DNA of 64,000 bases from Streptomyces sp. CB02366 (GTDB taxonomy: Bacteria > Actinomycetota > Actinomycetes > Streptomycetales > Streptomycetaceae), in the NCBI RefSeq assembly GCF_001905905.1, contig NZ_LIVT01000012.1:96402-160401 (forward strand), given 5' to 3'. Below the pieces are notes generated by a model. It searched no databases and was not told the DNA's origin. It worked only from the letters and a program-made list of their open reading frames with translations. Position 1 is the stretch's first letter; every line of letters starts with the position of its first letter. Position numbers and translations under genes: made by a program. This document shows, piece after piece, positions 47,201 to 53,531 of the stretch.

Positions 47201-49168
47201 CCGTACACCTGGGTCGTCACGCCCGGCGACCGGCTGACCGTCAAGCTGGAGCACCGCCACGGCGACGCCGACCACGCCCGCCGCCTGCTGGACGACTACC
47301 TGCGCGTCCTTGAGGACCTGGCCACCGCCGCCGGCCCGGTGGGCGCGCTCCCCGGCCTGGCGCCGGCCCCCGAACTCGCCGTACGCACCGGGATCGGCAC
47401 CGACACCGTCGTCGACCGGTTCGACCTCGCGGCGGGCCGCCACCCCGACCGGACCGCCCTCGTCGCGGACGGCGCCACCCTGACCTTCGCCGAACTCCGC
47501 GACCGCAGCCGGGCCGTGGCGGGCGTCCTGGCCGCCCGCGGCATCGGGCCCGAGACCACGGTGGGGCTGGCGATCCCGCGCTCCCTCGACTGGATCGCCG
47601 CTCTGTTCGCGGTCCTGCGCGTCGGAGCCGCCTACGTGCCGCTGGAACTGGACCACCCCGACGAGCGGATCGCCGCGATCGTCGAGGACGCCCGGCCGGA
47701 GGTGATCCTCACCGTGAGCGCGGTCGCGCCCCGGCTGAGCGGTGAACTGATCGAGCTGGACCGCCCGTTGCCGCGGGCGGAGCCGTACACCACGTTCGCC
47801 CCGGACGACCCGGACCGGCTGCGCCACCCCGCGTACACCATCTACACCTCCGGATCGACCGGGAAGCCCAAGGGCGTGGTGACCGAATACGCCGGTCTCA
47901 CCAACATGCTGATCAACCATCAGCGACGCATCTTCGCGCCGGTCCTCGCCGAGCACGGCCACCGGACCTTCCGGATCGCGCACACCGTCTCGTTCGCGTT
48001 CGACATGTCGTGGGAGGAGCTGCTGTGGCTCGCGGACGGCCATGAGGTCCACATCTGCGACGAGGAGTTGCGCCGTGACGCCCCCCGACTCGTCGCCTAC
48101 TGCGCCCGGCACGGCATCGACGTCGTCAACGTGACGCCCACCTACGCCCAACAACTGGTGGCCGAAGGCCTGCTGGAGGACCCCGAACGGCGGCCCGCAC
48201 TCGTGCTGCTGGGCGGCGAGGCCGTCACCCCGACGCTGTGGCAGCGGCTCGCGGAGACCGGGGGAACGGTCGGCTACAACCTGTACGGACCTACCGAATA
48301 CACCATCAACACCCTCGGCGTCGGCACCTTCGAGTGCCAGGACCCGGTGGTCGGCGTGGCCATCGACAACACCGAGGTGTACGTCCTCGACCCCTGGCTG
48401 CGCCCGCTGCCCGACGGGGTTCCCGGCGAGCTGTACGTGGCGGGCGTCGGGATCGCGCGCGGCTACCTCGGCCGGAGCGCCCAGACCGCCCACCGTTTCG
48501 TCGCCTGCCCCTTCGGCGCGCCCGGAGAGCGCATGTACCGCACCGGCGACCTGGTGGTCCGCCGCCCCGACGGGAACATCGCTTACCTGGGCCGCACCGA
48601 CCAGCAGGTCAAGATCCGCGGCCACCGGGTCGAACTCGGCGAGGTCGAGGCCGTGTTCGCGGCCCACCCGGCGGTCCGCCTCGCCGCCGCCGTCGCCCAG
48701 CCCGACCCGGGGGTCGACGGGGCGTACCGGCTGGCCGCCTATCTGGTCCTGGCCGACTCCGCCGACCTCGGCCAGGTCGCGGCCGAGGCCGGCGCCGGGC
48801 TGCCGGACTTCATGCGGCCCACGCACTACGCCCGGGTGGACGGCATCCCGCTCACCGTCAACGGGAAGGCCGACACCAAGGCGCTGCCCGAGGCCAGGCC
48901 GCTCGGCGCGCTGACCACGGCGGGCGAGCGCGGACCGCGGACCGAGACCGAGAGGACGGTCTGCGAGTTCTTCGCCGAGGCGCTGGACCTGGACGACGAC
49001 GAGGTCAGCGCGGTCGGCGACTTCGTCGCCCTCGGCGGCCACTCCATGCTGGCGGTCCGGCTGATCGGACTGCTCCGCCGCGAGTACGGTCCTGTCATCA
49101 CCGTCCGCGACCTGTTCACCCTGCGAACACCGGAAGCACTGGCCCGCCACCTCGATGAGAACTCCTGA
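38252..49168 (+). CDS. cchH: Coelichelin-type trimodular NRPS CchH
   Basis: A 3638-residue synthetase. Order: N-terminal ~120 residues resembling the end of a condensation domain; A1 (~125-640), T1 (LGGDS, Ser679), E1 (HHVVIDG ~847); C2 (HHIIADG ~1324), A2 (~1620-2130), T2 (AGGDS, Ser2175), E2 (HHLAVDA); C3 (~2615-3050), A3 (~3055-3550), T3 (LGGHS, Ser3598). No thioesterase. My reading of the ten-residue codes: A1 DINYWGGIGK (formyl-hydroxyornithine), A2 DFWNVGMVHK (threonine), A3 DMENLGLINK (hydroxyornithine). This matches coelichelin synthetase, which builds a tetrapeptide from three modules, so one module must act twice. Both thiolation domains before epimerases have GGDS and the last has GGHS, as expected. 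C3 has HLLLWDG in place of HHxxxDG. Confidence 0.95.
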   Translation: MAEPSAPGIQLSPTRLAALRRRTGDHDDRTLVGACAAGLAYWAAGAAPEGTDLAPTTPFPDLIAPRHAAGGANAGWEIDERTLAITVPPGVDRAEAQRTLDDLADFPDRPLGAIGPSDARQRAEELARWNDTRADRLRPTVMELFREQARLRPDAVAIVDEHRSLTYRETAELSAQLAHHLIERGLGPEEVVGISLGRSAELVVGLLAVLQARGAFVPLDPQWPAGRRATVVEDARIVLQLNSTGKADAGEPDAVAVDLGDWKYGAHPADAPEAALSGDALAYVIFTSGSTGRPKGAMIRHEAISERLLWQSGEILHFGPDDASLFKAPLSFDISVNEIFLPLVTGGRLVVLRPGGERDPHHLLGVIAEQGVTFTYLVSSMLDVLLEIAGDSGRLDSLRHVWCGGEVLTPELYERFRDRLDIPLYHGYGPAETTIGVSHVIYRGAAERLSTSIGKANPNTQLYVLDEELRPVPVGVGGELYVGGLLLGRGYASAPGLTASRFVANPFASDGSRLYRTGDLARYAPDGSLDFLGRADNQVKIRGMRLEIEDVEAALAEHPGVRHTCVVAKKNTAGGTYLVGYVIPAGDHQDLSADEVKAWAAAHLVEYMVPARLVVLAEFPLTANGKIDRRALPEPLVYAGALVAPATENERLVCEAVASVLRLDAVGTDQDFFQLGGDSILAISLLAALRDAGLHVTARQIFAHTVVGALAAVASRESAAVDHGDVATGAVTGSPILRWLGETTDAVDGFVQSVVLTTPAELTAEALDTLLTAVLARHDMLRARLVRGEHWGFDVPEASTAPRCWEESDAPLEECVARATRALDPDSGVMLRAVWRRAARRLVLVAHHVVIDGVSWRVLMDDLATAWHRHTIGEPVELPPVGTSFRRWTQLLERTPFDAHRMYYTAPPPAPDAPLGRRALTDADTVERERTRTVSLEPAPTAALLGEIPAAFHAGVNDVLLTALAVALARWRRDRGQDQTFARIELEGHGREGRFIAEAAGFEPELSRTVGWFTTLFPVTVDPGAAPDLTDPDYLVTALKAVKEDLARVPANGLSYGVLRHLGGDLPAGPAPQVLFNYLGRFGAGSDGDWQHASDVGQLGEKRDPRMRLPRALEFNAVAEAGPNGSYQLVTTLSWPEGVFTEEDITALCDHFHSTLTALAALDGGGHTPGAFPLVPLTQADVDALDSPALYDILPLTPLQEGLYFHSVFDGEATGAYVEQQLLSLDGEVDADRLETAAARLLTLHPNLAARFTALADGRVVSVVETGARPAFTVLDRPGLTDEELRDLAEQDRRAGFDLAAGPLMRFTLVRAGAGRTTLVQTVHHIIADGWSVPPMLRALLAEYHAPGSVHPLGGYRDYVEWLAGRDREESDRVWREELAALPGPSLVAEGHTPSGRFADVSADFTDDVESAARSAGVSLSVAVHSAWAVTLGGLLGGRDVVFGSTVSGRDAEVPGIRDLVGLFINTIPVRARWSATDTAADLLDAVRLHQGAVLAHQHVSLARIGRLSGAGSLFDTLVVFDVPTDVAALRGPDHTLVITGIVNEGAPHYPLTLVVERVPGGRSRFQLIYDGELLRPTSAEAILHTFTRALTDLLDRPDEQVDALVQTPGRLPARREPTTLGELFDAAVRRDPAATAVTQCALDGGERSLTYGELAAAKDALAATLRATGVRPGQRVAVAVPRSVEQVVALVAVVAAGGAYVPLDTAYPDERLEYILADAAPQAVLVDREQRDRFTRLLDRSGVTARILVQGEETPPAEHPVGEEPPAARPGDPAYVIYTSGSTGRPKGVLVPHSAVTTLLANTRADMEFGPDDVWVQFHSFSFDFAVWELWGALAHGGELLVPEYGLTRSPVDFHRLLREHGVTVLNQTPSAFHRFAEADLHAEQPVTTLRRIVFGGEALDPGRLRGWVERHGTASPELVNMYGITETTVHVTHRVLTEEDFARDDDASPIGGPIPGLTVHVLDDRLRPAPPGRVGAVYVAGDQLALGYLGRPGLTAGRFVANPFAADGSRMYHTGDLARRTLDGDLEFAGRADDQVQLKGFRIEPGEVENAVREVDGVVDAAVTVADGGDHLVAHVVGDPPADLTARLAARLPAHMVPARVLPVEALPLTVNGKLDRKALAERAARQDAPPPQTAPDDAGGSALTALTGVFAEALPGAAVDADTDFFGAGGDSIVAITVINRARALGLPIAPRDVFLFRTPRALADHLATCAPQAASPPSTRREDGPLPPTPIILRQRELGAPLAGFAQARAVPVPEGAGLADIRRAADAVVAAHPVLRLRLHVEHGVWSLRTEPPRAAVVLPEHTGDAEAAANGAARRLDPEAGEVIAFSWLAASRTLVVTVHHLAVDAVSWLVLLDDLATALDGAALPPPTTSYAAYAEALAVRSAERADDLGHWIATLRAPALLPAVRGLRETTVALAPGVSDQVTRTAPGALGIGLTELLCGALRTALTRVQATPTDLAVELERHGRTPVAEHHDYSRTVGWFTSIAPVRLAAHTDPVAAAREVAERQPDESGHAAYGRLRYLNPQTAPLLTARPQILFNYLGRGSESEALRITGATPASSPYAVEVNAWTDEATGRLHAGFTLAEGVPDAITGHWLAALEQIADASATAERTAPVTPLQRGLYFQSQLAGAAGHYVAQSYFAFDRPLDADALSEAMARVISRHPVVGAGFTTDDDGNPVQHLRAGRRVAVRTVHLRTRAEAEALRTEDRERGFDPGEPPLVRMTVVRGLEGGDGLLLSYHLLLWDGWSREILLRDLFDAYEAVVAGRPWDASPAVPGFEEYARALAAKDPAASERFWADHLAGLPGPTLLAGPAPVLREELPQPLTRTFPADLSHLLRETARTRGVTLNSVLTGAFGLLLGARTGRSDAVFGVTVSGREGDGHGGIVGVLLNTVPMWTRARPDDTVDAYLSSVQEARVAAMEHEHLGLGEIQRAAGHDTLFDNLFVLQNFLDPDAFAEMNARHGITSVQADDSTHYPYTWVVTPGDRLTVKLEHRHGDADHARRLLDDYLRVLEDLATAAGPVGALPGLAPAPELAVRTGIGTDTVVDRFDLAAGRHPDRTALVADGATLTFAELRDRSRAVAGVLAARGIGPETTVGLAIPRSLDWIAALFAVLRVGAAYVPLELDHPDERIAAIVEDARPEVILTVSAVAPRLSGELIELDRPLPRAEPYTTFAPDDPDRLRHPAYTIYTSGSTGKPKGVVTEYAGLTNMLINHQRRIFAPVLAEHGHRTFRIAHTVSFAFDMSWEELLWLADGHEVHICDEELRRDAPRLVAYCARHGIDVVNVTPTYAQQLVAEGLLEDPERRPALVLLGGEAVTPTLWQRLAETGGTVGYNLYGPTEYTINTLGVGTFECQDPVVGVAIDNTEVYVLDPWLRPLPDGVPGELYVAGVGIARGYLGRSAQTAHRFVACPFGAPGERMYRTGDLVVRRPDGNIAYLGRTDQQVKIRGHRVELGEVEAVFAAHPAVRLAAAVAQPDPGVDGAYRLAAYLVLADSADLGQVAAEAGAGLPDFMRPTHYARVDGIPLTVNGKADTKALPEARPLGALTTAGERGPRTETERTVCEFFAEALDLDDDEVSAVGDFVALGGHSMLAVRLIGLLRREYGPVITVRDLFTLRTPEALARHLDENS

Positions 49169-50873
49169 ACCGATGAAGAACCCCGATACCCAGCGGCCCC
49201 GCCCCGGGGCCGCCATCCTGCGGACGGCCCTGCGCCGCAACGTCGGAGCCATGGCCGCGGGCACCGTCCTCATGGGCCTGTACCAGGCGGCGGAGACCGC
49301 GTTCCCCATCGCCCTCGGGCTCATCGTCGAGCACACGATGCGGGACCGCGGCCTCGGCTCGCTCGGCGTCTCGATCGGCGCGCTGGCCGTGATCATCACG
49401 ACGGTGTCCCTGTCGTGGCGGTTCGGCATGCGCGTGCTCCAGAAGGCCAACACCACCGAGGCCCACCGCTGGAGGGTCCGGGTCGCCGCCTGCGGACTCC
49501 AGCCGGTGGCCCGGGACGTGGACCTCAAGTCCGGTGAGATCCTGACCATCGCCACCGAGGACGCCGACCAGACCGCCGACATCATCGAGGTGGTGCCGCT
49601 GCTGATCAGCTCCCTGGTCGCCGTCGTGGTGGCGGCGGTCGCGCTGAGCCTCGCCGACCTGAGACTCGGCCTGCTGGTGATCGCCGGGACCGTCGCGATC
49701 CTGTCGGTCCTCGCCGTGATGTCCCGGCGGATCGGGGCCAGTACGCAGGAGCAGCAGGCCCGGGTGGCCCGGGCGGGCGCCAAGGTCGCCGACCTCATCA
49801 TCGGCCTGCGCCCCCTGCACGGGTTCGGCGGCAACCACGCGGCCTTCGGCTCCTACCGCGAGGTCAGCACGGACGCGAAGCGCCAGGCGATCACCGTCGC
49901 CCGGGTGAACGGCGCCTACGCGGGGACCGCGCTGGCCCTGAACGCGGTCCTCGCCGCGGCCGTCTCCCTGACCGCGGGCTGGCTGGCGTTCGAGGGGCGG
50001 ATCACCGTCGGAGAGCTCGTCATGGCCGTGGGTCTCGCGCAGTTCATCATGGAACCGCTCAAGCTGTTCTCCGAGATGCCCAAGTACGTCATGATCGCCC
50101 GCGCCTCGGCCGAGCGCATGGCGCTGGTCCTAGGCGCGCCCCCCGTGGCGACGCCCGGTACCGAACGCCCCGGGCCCGGCGGCGCGCTGGAGGTCGAGGA
50201 CGTCCGCCACGGAACGCTCCAGGGGGTCACGTTCACCGTGGCGGCCGGCGAGTTCGTGGCGATCGCCTCCTACCAGCCCCGCGCCGCCGCCGACCTGGCC
50301 TCGGTCCTCGCGGTGAACGCCGCTCCCGGGACGTACGGGGGAGCGGTGCGGATCGGCGGCCGGGAGATCGGCGACCTGTCGGTCGAGGCGGTCCGCGAAC
50401 ACCTGCTGGTGAACCCGTACGACGGGGAGGTCTTCGCCGGCACCCTGCGGACGAACATCGACCCGTCGGGCAGCGGGCGGTCGGTGGAGGCGGCCGTCGA
50501 GGCGTCCCTGCTCACCGACGTCGTCGCCCTCCACCGCGAAGGGCTCGACCACCCGGTCCGCGACCGGGGAGCCAACCTCTCCGGCGGGCAGCGGCAACGG
50601 CTTTCGCTGGCCCGCGCGTTGGCCGCCGACAGCGAGATGCTGGTGCTGCACGACCCGACGACGGCCGTCGACGCCGTCACCGAGCAGCTCATCGCGCGCA
50701 ACGTCGCGAAACTGCGCAGGGGCCGGACGACGCTGGTGATCACCAGCAGCCCGGCGCTCCTGGACGCCGCCGACCGGGTGCTCGTCCTGGACGGGGGCGT
50801 CGTCACCGCCGAGGACACCCACCGCAACCTTCTCGCCGGCGACGCGGCGTACTGCCGGGCCGTGGCGAGATGA
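49155..50873 (+). CDS. cchI: ABC exporter half-transporter CchI (intact signature, degenerate ATP site)
   Basis: A 572-residue half-transporter with six membrane helices and an ATPase domain that has lost its own ATP site. The Walker A position reads ASYQPRAAADLASVL with no GKS/T, the Q-loop Gln is Asn (LLVNPYDGEVF), Walker B ends LHDPTT (no catalytic Glu) and the H-loop His is Ser (LVITSSPALL). The signature LSGGQRQRLSLARAL (~475) is perfect. With CchG this gives one working composite site. ATG 49155 overlaps the cchH end; ATG 49173 is an alternative. Neither has a clear ribosome binding site. Confidence 0.9.
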   Translation: MRTPEPMKNPDTQRPRPGAAILRTALRRNVGAMAAGTVLMGLYQAAETAFPIALGLIVEHTMRDRGLGSLGVSIGALAVIITTVSLSWRFGMRVLQKANTTEAHRWRVRVAACGLQPVARDVDLKSGEILTIATEDADQTADIIEVVPLLISSLVAVVVAAVALSLADLRLGLLVIAGTVAILSVLAVMSRRIGASTQEQQARVARAGAKVADLIIGLRPLHGFGGNHAAFGSYREVSTDAKRQAITVARVNGAYAGTALALNAVLAAAVSLTAGWLAFEGRITVGELVMAVGLAQFIMEPLKLFSEMPKYVMIARASAERMALVLGAPPVATPGTERPGPGGALEVEDVRHGTLQGVTFTVAAGEFVAIASYQPRAAADLASVLAVNAAPGTYGGAVRIGGREIGDLSVEAVREHLLVNPYDGEVFAGTLRTNIDPSGSGRSVEAAVEASLLTDVVALHREGLDHPVRDRGANLSGGQRQRLSLARALAADSEMLVLHDPTTAVDAVTEQLIARNVAKLRRGRTTLVITSSPALLDAADRVLVLDGGVVTAEDTHRNLLAGDAAYCRAVAR

Positions 50874-50879
50874 CCGGGC

Positions 50880-50949
50880 GGGCGGTTCCCGGGACGCCCA
50901 CCGGGGCATCGCCGGAACCGCCCCCCAAAGCCCCTCGGCTCAGCCGAGG
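50880..50949. terminator. Double hairpin between convergent cchI and cchJ
   Basis: GGGCGGTTCC (50880-50889) pairs with GGAACCGCCC (50914-50923), and CCTCGGC (50933-50939) pairs with GCCGAGG (50943-50949). They fill the short space between the two convergent stop codons and could end transcription from both sides. Confidence 0.5.
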
Positions 50950-52043
50950 ACCCAGGCGACGTCCCGGAGCAGGGCGTGCCGCCAGCCCGCCCGGTCGTGG
51001 TCCGAAGCCGAACGCGACACCCGCACCGCGGCGCCGGCCCGCTCGGTCAGCGCCTCGACCGCCTCGCAGTGCGGCAGCATCGCGGCCTCGTGCTCGCCCA
51101 CGTCGAACGCGCACCGTACCCCCGACAGATCGGCGCCCCGCCGCAACCGCTCCGCCAGGACGCCGCCGGCCGGCCCGCCCAGCGGGTCCGGCAGGTCACC
51201 GGCCCCGGGCGCCCACCAGAAGGACCCCGACTGGCAGGCGACCCCGGACACCAGCCCCGGGAACTCCAGCGCGGCGTACAGCGCGCTCAGCCCGCCCAGA
51301 CTCTGGCCGGCGACCACCAGCCGGTCCGGCTCCGCCGCCACCCCCGACTCGGCCACCAGGGGCAGCAGTTCGTCCCGGACGGCTTCCCACAGCTCGGGAC
51401 GGCAGACGAACTCGGCCTCCCGGTCCTTGGCCGGGAGGAACACGAGGGTGACCGGGGGCAGATCCCCGGCGGCCACGGCCGCGTCGAAGGCGGTCACGGC
51501 CGGATGCAGGTACAGCCAGTCGTCCCCGTCGAGCAGCAGCACCACCGGGCCGCCGCCGCCCGCCGGATGGACGCGCACGGTACGCCGCCCGCCGAGCCGG
51601 TCGCTGCTCCAGCGGATCCGGGTCCGGGGGAGGGGCGGCACGTCGTCCGGGCCGAGCGCGGGCCAGTGCGGCTGGGGCGGGGCGTCCGGTGTCGCGGCGA
51701 TGGACCGGTCGGCCCCGGCGCCCACCGGGTTGAACGGATCGGCGTGGGCCGCGCCCTCCGCGAGGAAGCGGTACGTCACCCGCAGCCGCGCGGGCATGGA
51801 CACTTCCGCGTACCAGCAGTCCGTGTCCCGCCAGCGCCGCAGCGGCACGGGCGGCGACCAGCTCTCGAAGTCGAGCACGGCCCCGGAGCCGCGCCACAGG
51901 AAGAGGGTCCGCCAACCGCCGTCCGCGGGCGCCGAAGCGGGCGTTCGCGCCGCCTCCCAGAACGCTTCGGTGCCGGGGAGGCCCCGCAGTCCGAACGCGG
52001 CGAAGGGGGCGTCGCCGCCGGCCCGCTCGATCACCGGCCCCAT
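50940..52043 (-). CDS. cchJ: Siderophore esterase CchJ (enterochelin-esterase-like)
   Basis: A 367-residue alpha/beta hydrolase of the Fes/IroD type: an N-terminal beta domain (~1-130) with FESWSPPVPLRRWRDTDCWYAE, then a hydrolase domain with nucleophile elbow VVAGQSLGGLSAL (Ser ~248) and a His in SASDHDRAGWRHAL. In the coelichelin locus the CchJ esterase has been suggested to act in release or hydrolysis; no thioesterase is present in CchH. ATG 52043 has an iron-box-like site upstream and is convergent to cchI. Confidence 0.88.
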   Translation of the reverse strand: MGPVIERAGGDAPFAAFGLRGLPGTEAFWEAARTPASAPADGGWRTLFLWRGSGAVLDFESWSPPVPLRRWRDTDCWYAEVSMPARLRVTYRFLAEGAAHADPFNPVGAGADRSIAATPDAPPQPHWPALGPDDVPPLPRTRIRWSSDRLGGRRTVRVHPAGGGGPVVLLLDGDDWLYLHPAVTAFDAAVAAGDLPPVTLVFLPAKDREAEFVCRPELWEAVRDELLPLVAESGVAAEPDRLVVAGQSLGGLSALYAALEFPGLVSGVACQSGSFWWAPGAGDLPDPLGGPAGGVLAERLRRGADLSGVRCAFDVGEHEAAMLPHCEAVEALTERAGAAVRVSRSASDHDRAGWRHALLRDVAWVLG

Positions 52044-52090
52044 GGGCGTCTCCTTGCGAGAGAGGAGGGGGCGGCTGGTCCCCCGCCGTG

Positions 52091-52109
52091 TAAGGGGAGC
52101 CTAACCCAT
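52091..52109 (-). promoter_or_regulatory. Iron-box-like site upstream of cchJ
   Basis: Read on the minus strand, the 19 bases ATGGGTTAGGCTCCCCTTA match 15 of 19 positions of the iron-box consensus. The site is 48 bp before the cchJ start. Confidence 0.7.
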
Positions 52110-52191
52110 AGGCCCTGACGGGTGATCGGGAGAGTGCGCCCCGGCGGGAGAGGAGCCGAGGGCGCACGGGGAACCGCGGCTGTCAGCCCTG

Positions 52192-53105
52192 GGGATCGTC
52201 TTCAAAGGTCAGATCCAGAGCAGGGGTGAGGCGATGGTGACGGCGGCCAGGTAGGACTCGCGGGTCTTGTCGTAGCGAGTGGCCGGCCCGCGCCACTGCT
52301 TGAGGCGGTTGAAACAGCGCTCGACGACGTTGCGGCGACGGTAGACGCCTCGGTCGAAGCAGGGTGGCCGACCGTCGCGCGTGCCACGGTTCAGCCGGCC
52401 GAGGATCTGATCGGAGCGTTCGGGGATCGTGTGCCCGACGCCACGCCTGCGCAGGTAGGAACGAATCTTTCGAGAGCTGTAGCCCTTGTCCGCGATCACA
52501 TGGTCGGGCCGGGTCCGCGGACGGCCGGGCCCGACCCGGGGCACGCTGATCGAGCCCATCACCTGCTCGAAGCGGGTGCGGTCGTTGGCATTACCGCCCG
52601 ACAGCACGAAACCGAGAGGGCGCCCGAGTCCGTCGCAGGCCAGGTGGACTTTCGTGCTCAGTCCGCCGCGGGATCGACCGAGGGCGTGATCACCCGCTTC
52701 GTCCCGGTCGACCACCCCCTTTTGCCGCCGGCGGCGTGCTGATGGGCCCGCACGATGGTGGAGTCGACCGATATCAGCCACTGGATGTTCCCGGCCGCGT
52801 CCTTCTCCGCCCGAAGGGCCCGCAGCGTGCGGGAGAAGGTGCCATCCAGGGCCCACCTGTGAAAACGCGTGTACAGGGTCTGCCAGGAGCCGTACCGTTC
52901 CGGCACATCGCGCCAGGCCGATCCGGTCCGCAGCTCCCACACGATCCCGTTCAGCACCACCCGGTCGTCCGAACGAGGACGCCCCGCGGTCCCTGAACTC
53001 GGCAGCAACCGCGACAGCACAGCCCACTCGGCATCCGAAAGCTCATGGCGACGCACCACGGCAAGCATGATCCCTCATCACTCGCCCACCTTTGAAGACG
53101 ACTCC
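52192..53105 (-). mobile_element. IS5-type insertion sequence (914 bp)
   Basis: The ends carry inverted repeats: GGGATCGTCTTCAAAGGT at the left and, read inward from the right, GGAGTCGTCTTCAAAGGT, 16 of 18 identical. They enclose a two-frame transposase. I see no clear target duplication: the left flank is CCTG and the right flank TAGG. The right end abuts repeat copy B directly. The insertion lies about 150 bp from cchJ, where an MbtH gene might otherwise be expected. Confidence 0.85.
52209..53068 (-). CDS. IS5 family transposase made from two frames by -1 frameshift
   Basis: The first frame (53068-52658, 136 residues) has the DUF4096-like N-terminus MLAVVRRHELSDAEWAVLSRL and the first catalytic Asp in ISVDSTIVRAHQHAAG. 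The second frame (stop at 52209) carries STKVHLACDGLGRPLGF, the second Asp in IADKGYSS and the Glu in VVERCFNRLKQWRG. The frames overlap around an AAAAGGGGG run near 52720, a slippery site used for programmed frameshifting in this IS group. The three acidic residues are all present, so the element may be active. Confidence 0.85.
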
Positions 53106-53284
53106 TAGGGCGGGTTTCGAAAGTCCCGCCTGTTCGGCGACGCCCGGCACGCACGCTCGCCGCGTTGTCGGGGCCGCCCCGATACATCCGGTATCGGGGC
53201 GGCCCTCCGCCTTGCGGTCGCACGCACCGGACGCCGCCGAACCCGCCCTCCGGGCGGACGGCGCTACTTTCGCAACACGCCCTA
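53106..53284. repeat. 179-bp inverted-repeat element, copy B
   Basis: The ends TAGGGCGGGTTTCGAAAGT (53106-53124) and ACTTTCGCAACACGCCCTA (53266-53284) are inverted repeats with two mismatches in 19. The centre holds CTCGCCGCGTTGTCGG (53156-53171), a perfect 15-bp hairpin (53171-53185/53191-53205) with loop ATCCG, and CCCTCCGCCTTGCGGT (53203-53218). The two 16-mers and the loop are identical to copy A at 8.2 kb. Non-coding; a MITE-like or REP-like element. Confidence 0.75.
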
Positions 53285-53429
53285 AAGGTTGTTGCAGAAG
53301 GAGAGCAGAGACCGCGGAGCACTTCACCGCCAGCGTCACGAGCACCCGCGAAAGCGGGCGAACCGACGCTCGTGAGGACTCGGATCATGGCGGGTAATCA
53401 GCGTTCGTCCAGTTCTGCAACAACCTTTA
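53283..53429. mobile_element. 147-bp MITE with perfect 17-bp terminal inverted repeats
   Basis: TAAAGGTTGTTGCAGAA (53283-53299) and its exact complement (53413-53429) bound 113 bp without a credible gene. The outer TA on each side could be the TA target duplication typical of IS5-group (IS427-like) and IS630-type transposition, leaving AAGGTTGTTGCAGAA as the true end. The left TA is shared with the end of copy B, so this element landed exactly at, or formed, that boundary. Probably a deletion derivative of a full IS. Confidence 0.75.
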
Positions 53430-53531
53430 GTACTCCAGCCGCAGATCGTGATCTTGGGTGCGGGGCTGGAATCGGGCGGCCGGATCGATATCGGATCGCG
53501 TGCGATGGTCGCCCGCTGGCACTCTGCCCCT

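Noticed and set aside
52951..53397. Open frames on both strands over the IS end, copy B and the MITE
   Set aside because: They run across element boundaries and read through the paired hairpins; no domain is recognisable.
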